A stretch of 64,000 nucleotides of DNA, from contig JADNRX010000097.1 of assembly GCA_015501595.1 (NCBI GenBank), positions 1 to 64,000 on the forward strand, written 5' to 3'. Made by a program: the position numbers and the translations under genes. Each line of letters opens with the position of its first letter. Position 1 is the stretch's first letter. This DNA comes from Hymenopellis radicata (Eukaryota; Basidiomycota; Agaricomycetes; Agaricales; Physalacriaceae). Shown one piece after another: positions 30,982 through 42,566 of this stretch. Under the pieces are notes generated by a model. The model had not been told where the DNA came from. It saw only the letters and a list, made by a program, of their open reading frames with translations, and ran no database searches.

Positions 30982-33124
30982 CTATGGTTCCATGTTGGCG
31001 ACTTCTACTGCGCGTTTAATAATCTCCTCCACCGGCCATCTCTCCGACTTGCGAATACCATGCTTCAAGTCCAAAACGTCGCCAACCTCGTCACTCGCAC
31101 GGAGCACAATATCTATATCCTCTTTGGTGTGTGCAGCGCTGACACAGAACCGAACACGACTGGTCACCAGCGGCGTCGCCGGGTACGCCACAACAACCAC
31201 GATGATAGGCGTCTGACGGTCCTTCATCAGCCGATGGAACATGTTCATTTTACCCGGGTTGAACAAGAGAAGCGGAACGATAGGCGACGCAGGATGCCCA
31301 TAGGTGATGAAACCCATTTTGATCAGTCCATTGTGCAGGTAACGGGAGTTGAATGCAAGACGGCGTAATCGGTCACGCCCTTCCTCTCCCGATGAAAGCG
31401 CAGGAGGTAACGATACCCACGACGGGAGCGAAGAAGCGGGTGCCGGGCCAGGGTGCTGGTATATTTCATCATCGGCAGGGCCGATACTGTGGCGAGAGTT
31501 GGACGATTGAGGGGTCGGAACCTTGACGCCCATGATGCTCGCCATGCTGGCTATGATCTGCGTAAGAACCGGAGGCGTCATGGCTTCAGCGTATGCTCCA
31601 GAGTATCCACGAACACGAAGGCGATCAATGAGAGCCTTGCTTCCCGAGATGTAACCGCCGGCAGCACCAAAGGATTTCGTGAACGTTCCCATGAGAATAT
31701 CAATCGAGCGCGGGTCTATGCCAAAGTAATCAGCGATACCGCGACCATTGGGGCCCAGAGCGCCAACAGAGTGAGCTTCGTCAATGAAAAGGTAGAACTA
31801 GATTGGAGATGAGTGTGCAGCACGCGGTAAAAGAAGCTGTTAATGTACCTTGTACTTTTTCTTCAACTGCATTACGACCGGGAGATTGACCATGGTACCC
31901 TCCATACTGTAGAGACCCTCAACAATGAGAAGAATCTTCTTCCACGGGCGATGTGTCTTGGGTTGGCCTTGACTGATGACTTCGCGTAGCAAAGACTCCA
32001 AACTGTTCATATCATTGTGCTTGAACATGCGAACGCTTGCCCCACTGAGACGAACACCAAACCGGATCGAGGCGTGGTTAAACTCATCAGAAATAACGAG
32101 ACACCCCTTATTCACGAGGGCAGGAATGAAAGTGGAGTTGGTGGCGAAACCCATTGAGCTGATGAGCGAGTCCTCCATGCCGACAAACTGTGCCACGAGC
32201 GCCTCGCCGACCTTGTGCAATTCACTCGTTCCACCCTCGAGACGCGTCCCACACGTGGAAACTCCATAGCGCTTGATAGTCTCTTCGACTACATCGGCAC
32301 ACCCACCGCGGGCTTGAGCAAATCCGAGGTAGTTGTAGGACGAAATGTTGAGTGCGCGGGTCCGGGTGCCTGTGAAGATTTGGGAGTGGTTGTAGTCGGG
32401 GGAATAGCGGTCGAGGAGTTGAACGGTCCGGCCAGCGACACCAGTGATGGGCTGAGAGAAACACTCATCCATGCGCGTTTTCAGTCGACGGGTATAGAAG
32501 GAGTCGAAATCAGAATTAAGGGGAGCGTATCCCTAGAATCAGCAAGCATTAGTCACACAAAAAATGGGAACGGACAAGTCAACGGACGTTGTGGGGCATC
32601 AAGTGTCGGTAGGACTTTGGACTAAACCGCTTGCCAAAAAAGTCGCGGAAGTGACCAAGGCAGATTAGAATGAGGTAGCTAATATAGGTCGAGAGCAGGA
32701 TGTAATAAGGGGGGTCCTGTTCGACGTGACCTGGGACGTCTGTGCCGGGGGTGTGCTGGGAGACGTAGCGGAATTGGTCGTCAGCGCAGTGGCCGAACTC
32801 TGTGTGGACGGTGGTGAAGACCTGCTCAGAGGTTGGAGCACGGGCAGGGAGGGCGAGACCATCGCTGTTGTCAATGTCCGATTCGTTCAACACGGTATCC
32901 TCTGTGGACGTGGTCACCGACGACGAGAGAGAAAGTGCCGGCGTGGATGTCGGCGAACGTGCGCCACTGCTGCGCGCTCGAGCATCGGCCTGAGACAAGG
33001 CAGAGAGGTAGGACGCAGCGGAGGCCATGTGAGACAAGGATGGGGTAGAACGTTTCTTGAACATAGACTGCTGCGGCGACCTATTCAAGGCCATAGGAGA
33101 TGGCAGAGGCGAGCTTGTGGGCAT
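30982..33124 (-). CDS. LCB2: Serine palmitoyltransferase subunit LCB2
   Basis: Condenses serine and palmitoyl-CoA with LCB1, the committed step of sphingolipid synthesis, in the ER membrane. The ATG at 33124 opens a Ser-rich N-terminus, then a membrane segment (YYILLSTYISYLILICLGHF) and FGKRFSPKSYR. The catalytic domain includes NISSYNYLGFAQ, YGVSTCGTRLEGGTSELH, DEFNHASIRFGVRLSG, and the PLP-lysine motif GTFTKSFGAAGGYISGS. A ~50-residue Ser/Pro-rich insertion (VPTPQSSNSRHSI...) sits in the C-terminal half. It ends EIIKRAVEVANMEP. Introns near 31797-31850 and 32534-32582. The membrane anchor and full length argue for the housekeeping enzyme rather than a secondary-metabolite oxoamine synthase. 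Confidence 0.93.
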
Positions 33125-33523
33125 GGGGGAGACAGTGTCTCGTCGTCGTCGGGAACAGCGAGCACGATGGTTGCTCTAGTGCAAGTTATTTCCGTGTGAA
33201 TTCTGCGTATTATCCCCGACGTGACTAATTACTCAGTACACTTGAGCTTCAAGATTTATCCGGCCTCGGCCAGGCCAACATGTAACTTTCAACTTGTTCG
33301 CTCATTTACTTGTTGCTAAGCCCGCAAGTCGGGATTCTTCATAATAAAACTAACTGCGCTTTCCTGTATGACCTGAAACCGAACTTTCCCTTCAAGGTTC
33401 TCGTTTCGACGTCCACGGCACATCCACGGACCGCCGTCCATCTAAATCAAATCGATAGATAACGGCGCGGCCATCTACGACCACACGGAGACGAGTGACT
33501 CGACAGAAACCACCATCATCATC
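33125..33523. other. Divergent promoter region LCB2 / aminotransferase
   Basis: About 400 bp between two divergent starts; no gene. It presumably holds both promoters; a CATCATCATCATGG context precedes the aminotransferase start. Confidence 0.5.
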
Positions 33524-35326
33524 ATGGCAAGGTCTGACAGTTCAATAATTCGCTGCGGTGTGCTAACTCAGTTATATCATCTAGCTTGCAAGCATTGGGC
33601 AAAGCTCATGTCACGAAAGGACTTGGCCGTCTGACCCATGGCATCATGTCGAAAGGCAGCGGATCGTACTTGGAATTCACAGATGGCCGTAAAGTCCTCG
33701 ATTTTAGCTGTGGTATTGGCGTGACAGGCCTCGGTAAACTTCGTGTTATGCTATCTATCATATAAAATCTAACCCATCTCTAGGTCATTGCCATCCCAAG
33801 GTCAGCCAGGCCGCTGCCGATCAATGCATGAACCTCGTGCATGGACAAGTGAGCTTCCTCACTGCTCTATGTTGTTCCTACACTCTAATACGCGTCGTTT
33901 AACAGTGCAGCATCGCGTTCCACGCGCCATACCTCCGCCTCATTGAAAAGCTATTGCCTGTGATGCCCCATCCATCGCTGGATTCGGTAAGATGCATGTG
34001 ATCCACTCATTGTGGAAGCTTACTCGACCCAGTTTTTCTTCTGGAACTCCGGAAGCGAAGCGGTCGAATGTAGCATGAAGATGGCGCGAATCATAACGGG
34101 ACGCCCGAACATTATCTGCATGCAAGGTGAAATCGATCGCGTTCCAAGTATCCTATCTCACTCGAATGCCATTTGTAGGCGGGTATCATGGGCGAACGTA
34201 TGGAGCCATGGCTGTCACAACCAGCAAGACGATTTATTTCGAAGGGAACGGGGCTCTCATGGTATGCTCACGCGTTCGAGTCATCAATTCAGCTCATCAT
34301 GTGGCGTAACACCAGCCTGGCGCGTTCAAAACGCCATTTCCATACTGGCACCAGATGGGATTGCCACCGACTACGCCAGCAGCTGATCTAACTCAGGCTG
34401 CACTCTACCAGCTCCGCCTGTTACTCGCTCAGCAATCCGCTCCGAAGGACACTGCGGCGCTCATAATTGAGACTGTTCTCGGAGAGGGAGGCTATGTTCC
34501 TGCTCCACCTGAATTCCTTCGCGGTTTACGCCAGATATGCGATGAGCATGGTATTCTCCTCATCATAGACGAGGTTCAATGTGGATTCGGCAGGACTGGT
34601 ACTTGGTGGGCGATCGAAGAAAGTGGAGTGAAGCCAGATATTCTTCTGTCCGCCAAGGTAAGACCATGTCTTCATGACATCAATCGTACTAACTGCCATC
34701 GTGCATAGGGACTGGCTAATGGCTTCCCTCTCAGCGCTGTCATCAGCCGGACGGAACTGACTGACAAGCTGAAGCCAGGAATGCTGGTATGTGCAAGCTA
34801 CATGGACTGTGTCCCTTCTCTTATCATTATCATAGGGTGGTACGTATGCCGGAAATCCTGTTTCCTGCGCTGCGGCTGTCGCTGTAGCAGAAGCTATGCA
34901 GGAAGAAAAGGTTCTAAGCAACGTAGAGGCACGGTATGCAAAGTCGTTGTCATAGATCATCTTTCTACCTGCTCATATCTTTAATGCAGATCTAGGGAAC
35001 TCTTCAGCTCTCTCAACAGTCTCGCGAAGGACCCCGCTGTCTCGCCTTACATTGTTGATGTTCGTGGACGGGGCTTGATGGTTGGCGTGGAATTCGCCTC
35101 TGCGACTTTCCCGGTGACGTCTGCAAACGCGCCCCCACCTATCGCTAAAGTGGCCTCTCTGGTGGCACAAAGATGTCTGGAGAAAGGATTGCTTATCCTA
35201 ACCACGAGTATATATGAGGTGGTACGCTTTATCCCGACTTTGAACTCGACAGCGGAGGAGATCAAGGAAGGCTGCAAGATATTTGCAGATGCAGTCAAAG
35301 AAGTCATCGCGGAAAATCGCAACTAA
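33524..35326 (+). CDS. Class-III PLP aminotransferase (4-aminobutyrate aminotransferase-like)
   Basis: Transfers an omega-amino group to an oxoacid. The first exon is only MA plus two bases; after an intron ending TATCATCTAG comes [16 protein letters not shown]. Family motifs: [71 protein letters not shown], and [14 protein letters not shown] with the PLP lysine, split by an intron. It ends KEVIAENRN at 35326. About eight short introns. The active site is complete. Agaricomycetes often annotate such proteins as GABA transaminases, but substrate cannot be read from sequence. Confidence 0.9.
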
Positions 35327-35530
35327 ATAAAAGTGTACTGTATGTGGAACAAAAGAATGTTGTACTTGTCAATGTCGCGTTTATTGCGGCGGGACACGGA
35401 AGGGCGGGAATTACCTTGTACGTTATAGATGATCGTCGATCGATCGCTCGAAACTTCGAACCGATCGAGCAATACATTTTCTCACTGGCCGCGGGCATGA
35501 GGAAGCAGCACGGCTTGCACTCGAACCATC

Positions 35531-38500
35531 ATGCCTGTGGGGTGGTGTTATGATTCTGTTGCTCCTGGAGGCTGCTCCCTGCCTTCAGGGACGTGCACAC
35601 TCCGCCACGACATCTCCAAATGCTCTTGCGGGCTCATTCTCGACACGGGCAACCTCGCGGGTCATTTACGTGGTCGGAGGCACCAGCAGATCATGAATGG
35701 GACGGTCCCTGTGCAGTCGAAGCGTGCAGGCTTGAGGGCAGAGCCAGTGTCCGTAGCGACGCTGTCCTGTCCTCAATGCCGAAAGGACTTTCCCGAGAAT
35801 GACTTTGATGCCCATTTGCAAACGCACTCTGTGCAAGAGCAGATTGCGGCCACGCTTAGTATCGCACAACAGGACAAGAATGGCATCTCCGTGTCGGCTC
35901 CTCGGGGTGTCGATTTTGGCATCGTTGACGAAACTTCGGAGCCTCGTCGCGTTAACGTCATCATCACGCGTACGGATGGCTCTGAGACCCCCATATACCT
36001 GCTCAAGTGTCGATTGGCCTCGTCTCTCAGGAAGGATCAGTATGACGCCCAGTAAGTACACGTATTGGTGCATTTTTTCTCCCCTAAAGTCTGCTTCTAC
36101 GTCCAGATTTTCAGTTACTCTGGGCCCTGGTCCCAAGTTCTTAAGGACGGGACGCCCCCGCACTGTTTCCATTCTATTCAAACCTTCTTATGCTGGCCAG
36201 TTTGAAGACACGCTCGAGCTTCAGTTTCTAGATCAGGAAAAGCGCCGGCGCTTCATCATCCATCGGCCAATCAGTGCCACGGTCGGCGATTTGGCCGACC
36301 ACGAGGAACTTCGCGCTGCGTCTGCATATACCCCTCGCAAACGTCGTAATATCCGCCTGGATGGACCTATAAAGCGAAGCCTTCGTCCTCCCAGCTGGAC
36401 GCCGACTAAATGGGTCTCAAGACTTCCTATGTTCGATATCCCTAATGCTCTGATCAGGACGATCTACACGAAGGAGGGTTACTTGAAGAGCTCCGCGCGT
36501 CAGGATGTCAAGAATTTTATGCCAGCGTCCTTTACGGCTTCGACTTATGGCGCGTACTTTCAAACTATGATTTACCTGGAGGAGGAACAGATGAGGCAAG
36601 TAAATTTTGAATCGTCTAAATCGTGCTTGCTTATTGTCAATTTCTTGTAGACAAGACCTTGACGCATATTCTATGACGGATGTCGAGATCAAAGCGGACT
36701 ATCCTCGTTACAAGTAGGTGTTTCGGCATCTTGCTTTCTTGTATCTCATGAATCATGTCTGTAGCATTGACGTCGCGGGTCTTTCTGAGGGGCGCCCCTC
36801 CGTGAACGTTGGCGACTTCATCCGAGTTCGAGCAGTCGAACATACAAACAACACCTGGTATGAGGGTTGCGTTCACAGAGTCGCAGAAAAGCATGTCAGC
36901 GTCCGCTTCAGCGACGAATTCAATACCTACAAGAAGGCCAAATTCGAAGTTCGCTTCGTACTAAATCGTCTTTCTTTTCGACGTATGCACCAGGCGCTCG
37001 TCAACAAGAACACTCCCACCCGTCTCCTGTTCCCAGATGTTGAACATCTTACCAACGCCAGAAGGATGTCGGCCGACGTGATTGACGAAATCGCCCCCTT
37101 CAACCGCTTGATCGGTAATAACAGAGAGCAGATGGAAACTGTGGCCGCCATCGTGCACCGACCACGCGGCAGTGTGCCGTTCATCGTATTCGGACCGTAC
37201 GTGGAAGCCTCCCTCCAATATCTTAGAGACTGATTCTCGTCTTTAGACCTGGCACAGGCAAAACAGTGACTCTGGTTGAGGCTATCAATCAGCTTCTGTC
37301 AAGCGATCCGAATGTCCGCATACTCGCGTGCACGCCGAACAACTCTGCCGCAGACATTTTGACCGAGAAACTTACCCACTGGTCGTCGATGGAGGTGTTC
37401 AGACTCAACTCGCTGACCCGGAAATTTGAAGACCTCCCTAAAGCATTGCGGTCGTTCTCGCTGTACAACGACAATAAAATTTTCGCCATGCCTACCCTCG
37501 AGATGGTTCTGAAGTATCGCGTCGTCGTCTCGACCTGCGTCAGCGCTGGCGCTTTGGATGGTCTGGGTGTCAAGAAGGGTCATTTCGCTTGGGTCTTCGT
37601 GGACGAGGCCGGTCAAGGAAAAGAGCCAGAGGTTGTTATCCCTATCAAGGGGTTGGCCGACCAGCACACCAATGTTGTTTTAGCCGGCGATCTGATGCAG
37701 TTGGGTCCGATTGTTCACTCCCGACTAGCACAAGATCTCGGTCTGAAGCAGAGCTATCTGCAAAGGTTGATGGCGCGGCCGTGTTATAGCTTGGATTCTC
37801 CTGAATACGGAGGTCGTGGGGTCACGTACGTACTCCATGCTTCGTCAAGACCGACTATTAACGAATTATCCAGCATCATGAAGCTGATAAAGAGCTTCCG
37901 TTCACACCCAGATATTTTGCGGTACCCGAATGAGCAATTCTACGAGGGCGAACTTCAGGCTTGTGCAGACGCCGCATTGACGAGAAGCCTTGAAACGGTC
38001 GAAACGTTACCTACAAAGAGGTTCCCCATCGTGTTCCACGCTGTTGTTGGAAAGGACCAAAGGGAAAAGTCATCTCCGTCATTCTTCAACATCGACGAAG
38101 TTACGATTGTCAAGAAGTACTGCGCCGGTTTGATTGCTGATGGCAGAAGAAGAGGCATTGGTAAACTCACACTTTCACTTCGTCTTGAAGGTTGCTCATT
38201 GATTGCTGTAGTTGCAAAGGACATTGGTGTCATCACTCCTTATCACGCTCAGGGCATGAAGATCATGAATCTGCTCAAGAAAGACCCAAAGCTGGAGGAT
38301 ATTACTGTTGGCAGCGTCGAACAATTCCAAGGTCAAGAGCGACGCGTCATTATCATGTCCACGGTTCGAAGCAACAAAGAGTTTATCACCTCCGATATCA
38401 AGCGCTCTCTTGGCTTTGTTGCCAATCGCCAACGTTTCAACGGTGAGAATTTTGCTTTGTCTAATGCTATCTGCGTACTAAGGTCGTGCAATCAGTTGCC

Positions 38501-38815
38501 GTCACACGGGCCCAAGCCCTTCTGATTGTCGTCGGTAATCCAGAGGTGCTCGCTTTGGATCCTCTTTGGCGGGGGTTCATGAACTACATCTACACGAAAG
38601 GCGGTTGGAAGGGTCATAGGATTTCTTGGGATCCGACTGCTGATATCTATGCTGACCTCACGGCCAAGGCCAAAAGCGACGCAGATGAAGAGTTATCTCG
38701 TGTCAGGTCGTTGATCTTGAGAAATGGTAATGACTGCGATTTACTGGGCTACGAAGGGGAAGGCGACGAAATAGACGGCGATTTGGGCGACGGTTTGATC
38801 ATTGAAGATCCTTGA
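35531..38815 (+). CDS. MOV10/SDE3-like superfamily-1 RNA helicase
   Basis: UPF1-like helicases of this group act in RNA silencing and mobile-element control. The N-terminus (ATG at 35531) carries two Cys/His clusters (CTLRHDISKCSCG..HLRGRRH and CPQCRKDF..HLQTH). A beta-rich domain follows (FSVTLGPGPKFLRTGRPR). The helicase core has GP-PGTGKT (split by an intron), CTPNNSAADIL, VFVDEAGQGKEPE, LAGDLMQLGP, FRSHPDIL, ITPYHAQ, VEQFQGQERRVIIMSTVRS and VAVTRAQALLIVVGNP. The stop is at 38813-38815. About eight short introns; frames join correctly at those I checked. It lies at the centre of the inverted duplication. Confidence 0.88.
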
Positions 38816-38906
38816 GTGTTGGTTTGGCTGTCATACTTTTTTCATTGTCGTACTTGCATCGTAAATATCTTGCTCTATATAATTCGTTATCCCATCTAAT
38901 ACTATA

Positions 38907-40795
38907 TCATGCGTCTTCGACCTTGGTATATCCCACATCAATCCAATCTCTCATCGCCTGCCCATTGTGTATCACGAGTAGAATTGCACCAAAAGCCAAC
39001 CATGCAACAGCGGCTAATATCGCGTCAGTAGCCGCGACGCCGATGAGCTTGATACTCGGGATAGCCAGTGTCAACGCGGCGGCTAACAACATTGATCGGA
39101 AGGAGCTGAAGAACAACGAGTTAGTATGGAACAAGGAGGTGATCATTAACGTACATGGTGGCCGCCAATACTTCAGCACTTCTCTCGCGCATGATGTCCA
39201 CGACGTACGCGCACAGTGGGGTAAGCACCAGATCGACACCAATGCCGTTCATAAAGAAGCAAATCAAGTTGAGCGAAAGTCCCAATGGGCCCGGGATGTA
39301 TTTGGTTATGAGCCCAGAGAGTAAAATGGACAGCGGCACGGGCACAAGGGCTCCGAAAAGAGCGGCTTTGAGGCGCTCTTCGGGACGCCAGACACTGGGA
39401 CCATGTTTTTCGATTGACCGGATTACAACGCGATCGGCCAAGAAGCCTGCTAGTGGCGCACCAACTTGACAGCAAGTTTATCAAACATGGAGAGCAGAGC
39501 GTAGAACAACGTACTCATGTTACCAAGTCCTACGGGTATGAAGCAAGCTCCGATGACAAGTTCATTCGTAATGTTGTAGCGGACTCCCTGCGTAAAGATG
39601 AGAATGCGAACGAGCTCATGGGACAGAGACACTGACAATTGTAAATGCAATGGGTATCATGAGAACTGCGACTATGATGAGGACGACTGGTGACTTCAAA
39701 ATGGAAAGACTAACAGAAGTCGGTGACGAGAGAGCACGTCCCAGCAAGAGTCTAAGAACGATGAGACTAAAGAAGCGTGCGAGAAGGACGAATGCATACG
39801 ACTATGAGGATATTGGGACTTCTCAAGATAGCCAATGAGGCGAAAGGGTTCAACCACACCCATTCAAAGCCGTTACTGTCACCAAGCTTTGCTCGATACT
39901 TGTCAATACCTCGAGAGCCGGGATGACTTGTTTCAGGCAAGAAGGTAAACAATAGCAGGAAGGTCAAAAGACCAGCGACTCCCAAACAGAATTGTGTCCA
40001 TCGCCAGGAAGCGTAATGCGCCCCCAGCCACCAGCCAGAGGAGAAAGCGCTGGCCCTACAAGTGACGCGCCGAAGAAGATGCCCATAGCTACGCGTCATA
40101 TTCAGAGTCGTACGGAGGCGGTAGAAATCACCGTGAAACATACCTCGGCCTCGTTCAGTCAGCTTGTATATGTCCCCAATCACCGAGGCACCGATAGCCA
40201 TTCCTCCGGAGGTTCCCATAGCCTGAATACACCGCCACACGAGGAGTTCCGGAACTGTTCGCGAAAGGCAGACACCAATTGACCCGAGGCATAAGAGCGG
40301 TGACCCGGTCAAGTAAGCTATACGGCGTCCATCTAGGAACCATATATCATCATGATGGTGCAATACTAGAGAGTAAAGCGAAAATACAGTAAATGGAATA
40401 CGGAGCGTAAACCAAGGCTCCCAAAGCTGTAGAAAATATGGAAAGGCTGACAGCCAGACTGGGAACATACAGACGCAATTTAGATCTCGAATGGCTGAAA
40501 AACGAGTAACAAAGTCCCACCTGATGATTTCCGGAGTCGAGTCAAGATCGTGAGCAATCTGAGGCATCGAGGGAATAAATGTCCCCGAAGCGAACACTGC
40601 AGGTAACAACTGAGGCTCGCCGACGGTAGGATGGTAGCTCTTTGCTTACGCACTGGGAAGTAAAGCACTCCATGATACGAGCGCGACGATCATACGCTTT
40701 TTATGCACAGGAAAACGATCGTAAATAGCTTCGTGATCGTGTATAGTAGCTTCGAGCTCCTCATTGCGGATGAGGGGACTGGTTTCTGTGGCCAT
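38907..40795 (-). CDS. Major facilitator superfamily transporter (DHA1-type)
   Basis: Twelve-helix-type secondary transporter for drugs or metabolites. The ATG at 40795 opens MATETSPLIRNEELEATIHD and KKRMIVALVSWSALLPS. Later: VFASGTFIPSMPQIAHDL, RRIAYLTGSPLLCLGSIGVC, CIQAMGTSGGMAIGASVIGDIYKLTERGRGM (shown in parts: GTSGGMAIGASVIGDIY then TERGRG), and AGLLTFLLLFTFLPETSHPG. C-terminal helices continue to AWLAFGAILLVIHNG with a stop near 38907. Seven or more short introns. Convergent with the helicase gene. Substrate unknown. Confidence 0.85.
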
Positions 40796-41059
40796 GGTGG
40801 TTCGAGTAGAAGCCGTTCGAAAATGACTAATTCGAAATAGAACGAGGTACTCACTGACTAGTACGCGACGGCCCTCGACGTGACGGCTTAGTCAGTACTC
40901 AGTAGTCATTTGACTTTTCGACGGCAGGCGGCGTCGATCGTCGTCGGCAGCACTCCCTCGGAAGAGGCCCGACGGTACGTGATTCATGTTTGCGTCATGT
41001 CTTACTTACAGGGAATATAAAGATCAGACTCGTCGGCCATTGGGGCTTCGTCTCCAACC

Positions 41060-42037
41060 ATGCCTTCACTCGTGGACGCCCGAGCCTCCAATGCCACGTT
41101 CAAGCCATCCTATATCCCTGTCGCTGTCTTTGTCGGCGGCACATCCGGTGTAGGAGAAGCCATGGCGAAAGCACTTTCCTCGTACCTCGGCGGAAAGCTA
41201 CACCTCTTCATCGTAGGACGCAACCGCGCCGCTGCAGAAAAGACATTCGCATCCCTTCCCCGCCCCGAGGGTGTCACGCGCGAGTTCCTGCACTGCGACG
41301 CGCTTCTGATGCGCAACATTGTCGCGACGAGCGATGAACTGAAAAGCCGCGTAGATAAGATCAACTTTCTCGTTCTGTCTGCGGGGTATTTCCGCGTGAC
41401 GGGACGCGACGAGACGAGCGAGGGCTTGGACAAGCTGCTGGTCATGCGATATTATAATCGGTTCAAGTTTGCCAAGGAGTTGTTACCTCTGCTCAAGGTG
41501 GCGCGGGATAGAGGGGAGGACGCGCAGCTGATGACGGTGCTAGGCACGGGGATGATGAACATTGGTGTGGATCGGGACGATCTGGGGTTGAGGAAGAACT
41601 ACAGGTGGTGGAAGGGGGCGATGAAGCCATGTGTGTATAACGATGTCATGGTTGAGGTGCGTGTTTGTTCTTTCTTTCCACAACTCCTTGACATTGGGAA
41701 TTAGGAATTTGCGAAACAGAATCCGGGGATTGGTTTCATGCATATATATCCAGGTTTCGTGGACACGCCTGCGATAGATGACATCTTTACGTGGTGGCCC
41801 ATGCGGCTGCTCGCGCCTCTCGTGTGGCTGCAGATGTATTTCTTTGGGGTCTCGGCGGAGGAGTGTGCGGAGTATATGCTGTATGCTTTGTTGGACAAGT
41901 CAAAGGAAGGTGGATGGAGCAGGAGGGACAATCATGGGAATGATATTGGGAGTCAGTATTACAGCATTTCGGAGGAGGATAAGAAGGCGGTGTGGGAGCA
42001 TTCGGTGGTGGAGACGGATGTCTCGAGCTCAGCGTGA
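41060..42037 (+). CDS. Short-chain dehydrogenase/reductase-like protein
   Basis: The ATG at 41060 gives MPSLVDARASNATFKPSYI, then the Rossmann motif VFVGGTSGVGEAMAKAL, a cofactor-binding IVGRNR (consistent with NADP), and NFLVLSAGYF (the NNAG equivalent). The usual Ser..YxxxK catalytic signature is not clear: the expected region reads CVYNDVMVE, without a Lys four residues after Tyr. One intron (41657-41704) lies before EFAKQNPGIGFMHIYPGFVDTP. The stop is at 42035-42037. Cofactor binding is likely; the activity may differ from classical SDRs. Confidence 0.85.
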
Positions 42038-42566
42038 ATAATTTATTCTCCTTTTCATCACTCTTCGGACCGAGGATGACTGTATACATATAATCGAGAG
42101 AGAGAAGTGTACATGGTTGACCCTTGCCCATTGAAGAGAGGATGCGAGATCTAAACCCCTTGCCAGTGTGTAACGATCTTGAAGCAAGGGGACGACCGGT
42201 ATCAGTGTCCCCGACACCAGCCTTAACTCCCTCCGGAACAGCTACCTACCCCGCGAACGAGGGGAGCGCGTCCCACCGACATCCAGGGTATAAAAAGTGA
42301 CAGCGTAAAAAAGACAAATCTGGAGTCTAGATGAGCAACGGAGGAACCTTACGGAGAGAATACTCACGGAATGGATGGATACACGAGATTGATGAGGAAA
42401 TGAAGTTTGCCGGGAAGAAGAAATGGTGGAGACTAAGTAGGGAATATGGAGTGCGTAGACGTTGTCCCGGCTTTCGTGTCGCGGAAGTGTCTAGATCATA
42501 TCCATAAAAATCTGCTAGCAGGCTCCGATGACGACGATCTCTTACATCTTTGCTCTCACTTGATAA
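42038..42566. other. Convergent intergenic region
   Basis: 3' flanks of the SDR-like gene (+) and the hypothetical gene (-). Only short frames; nothing further supported. Confidence 0.45.
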
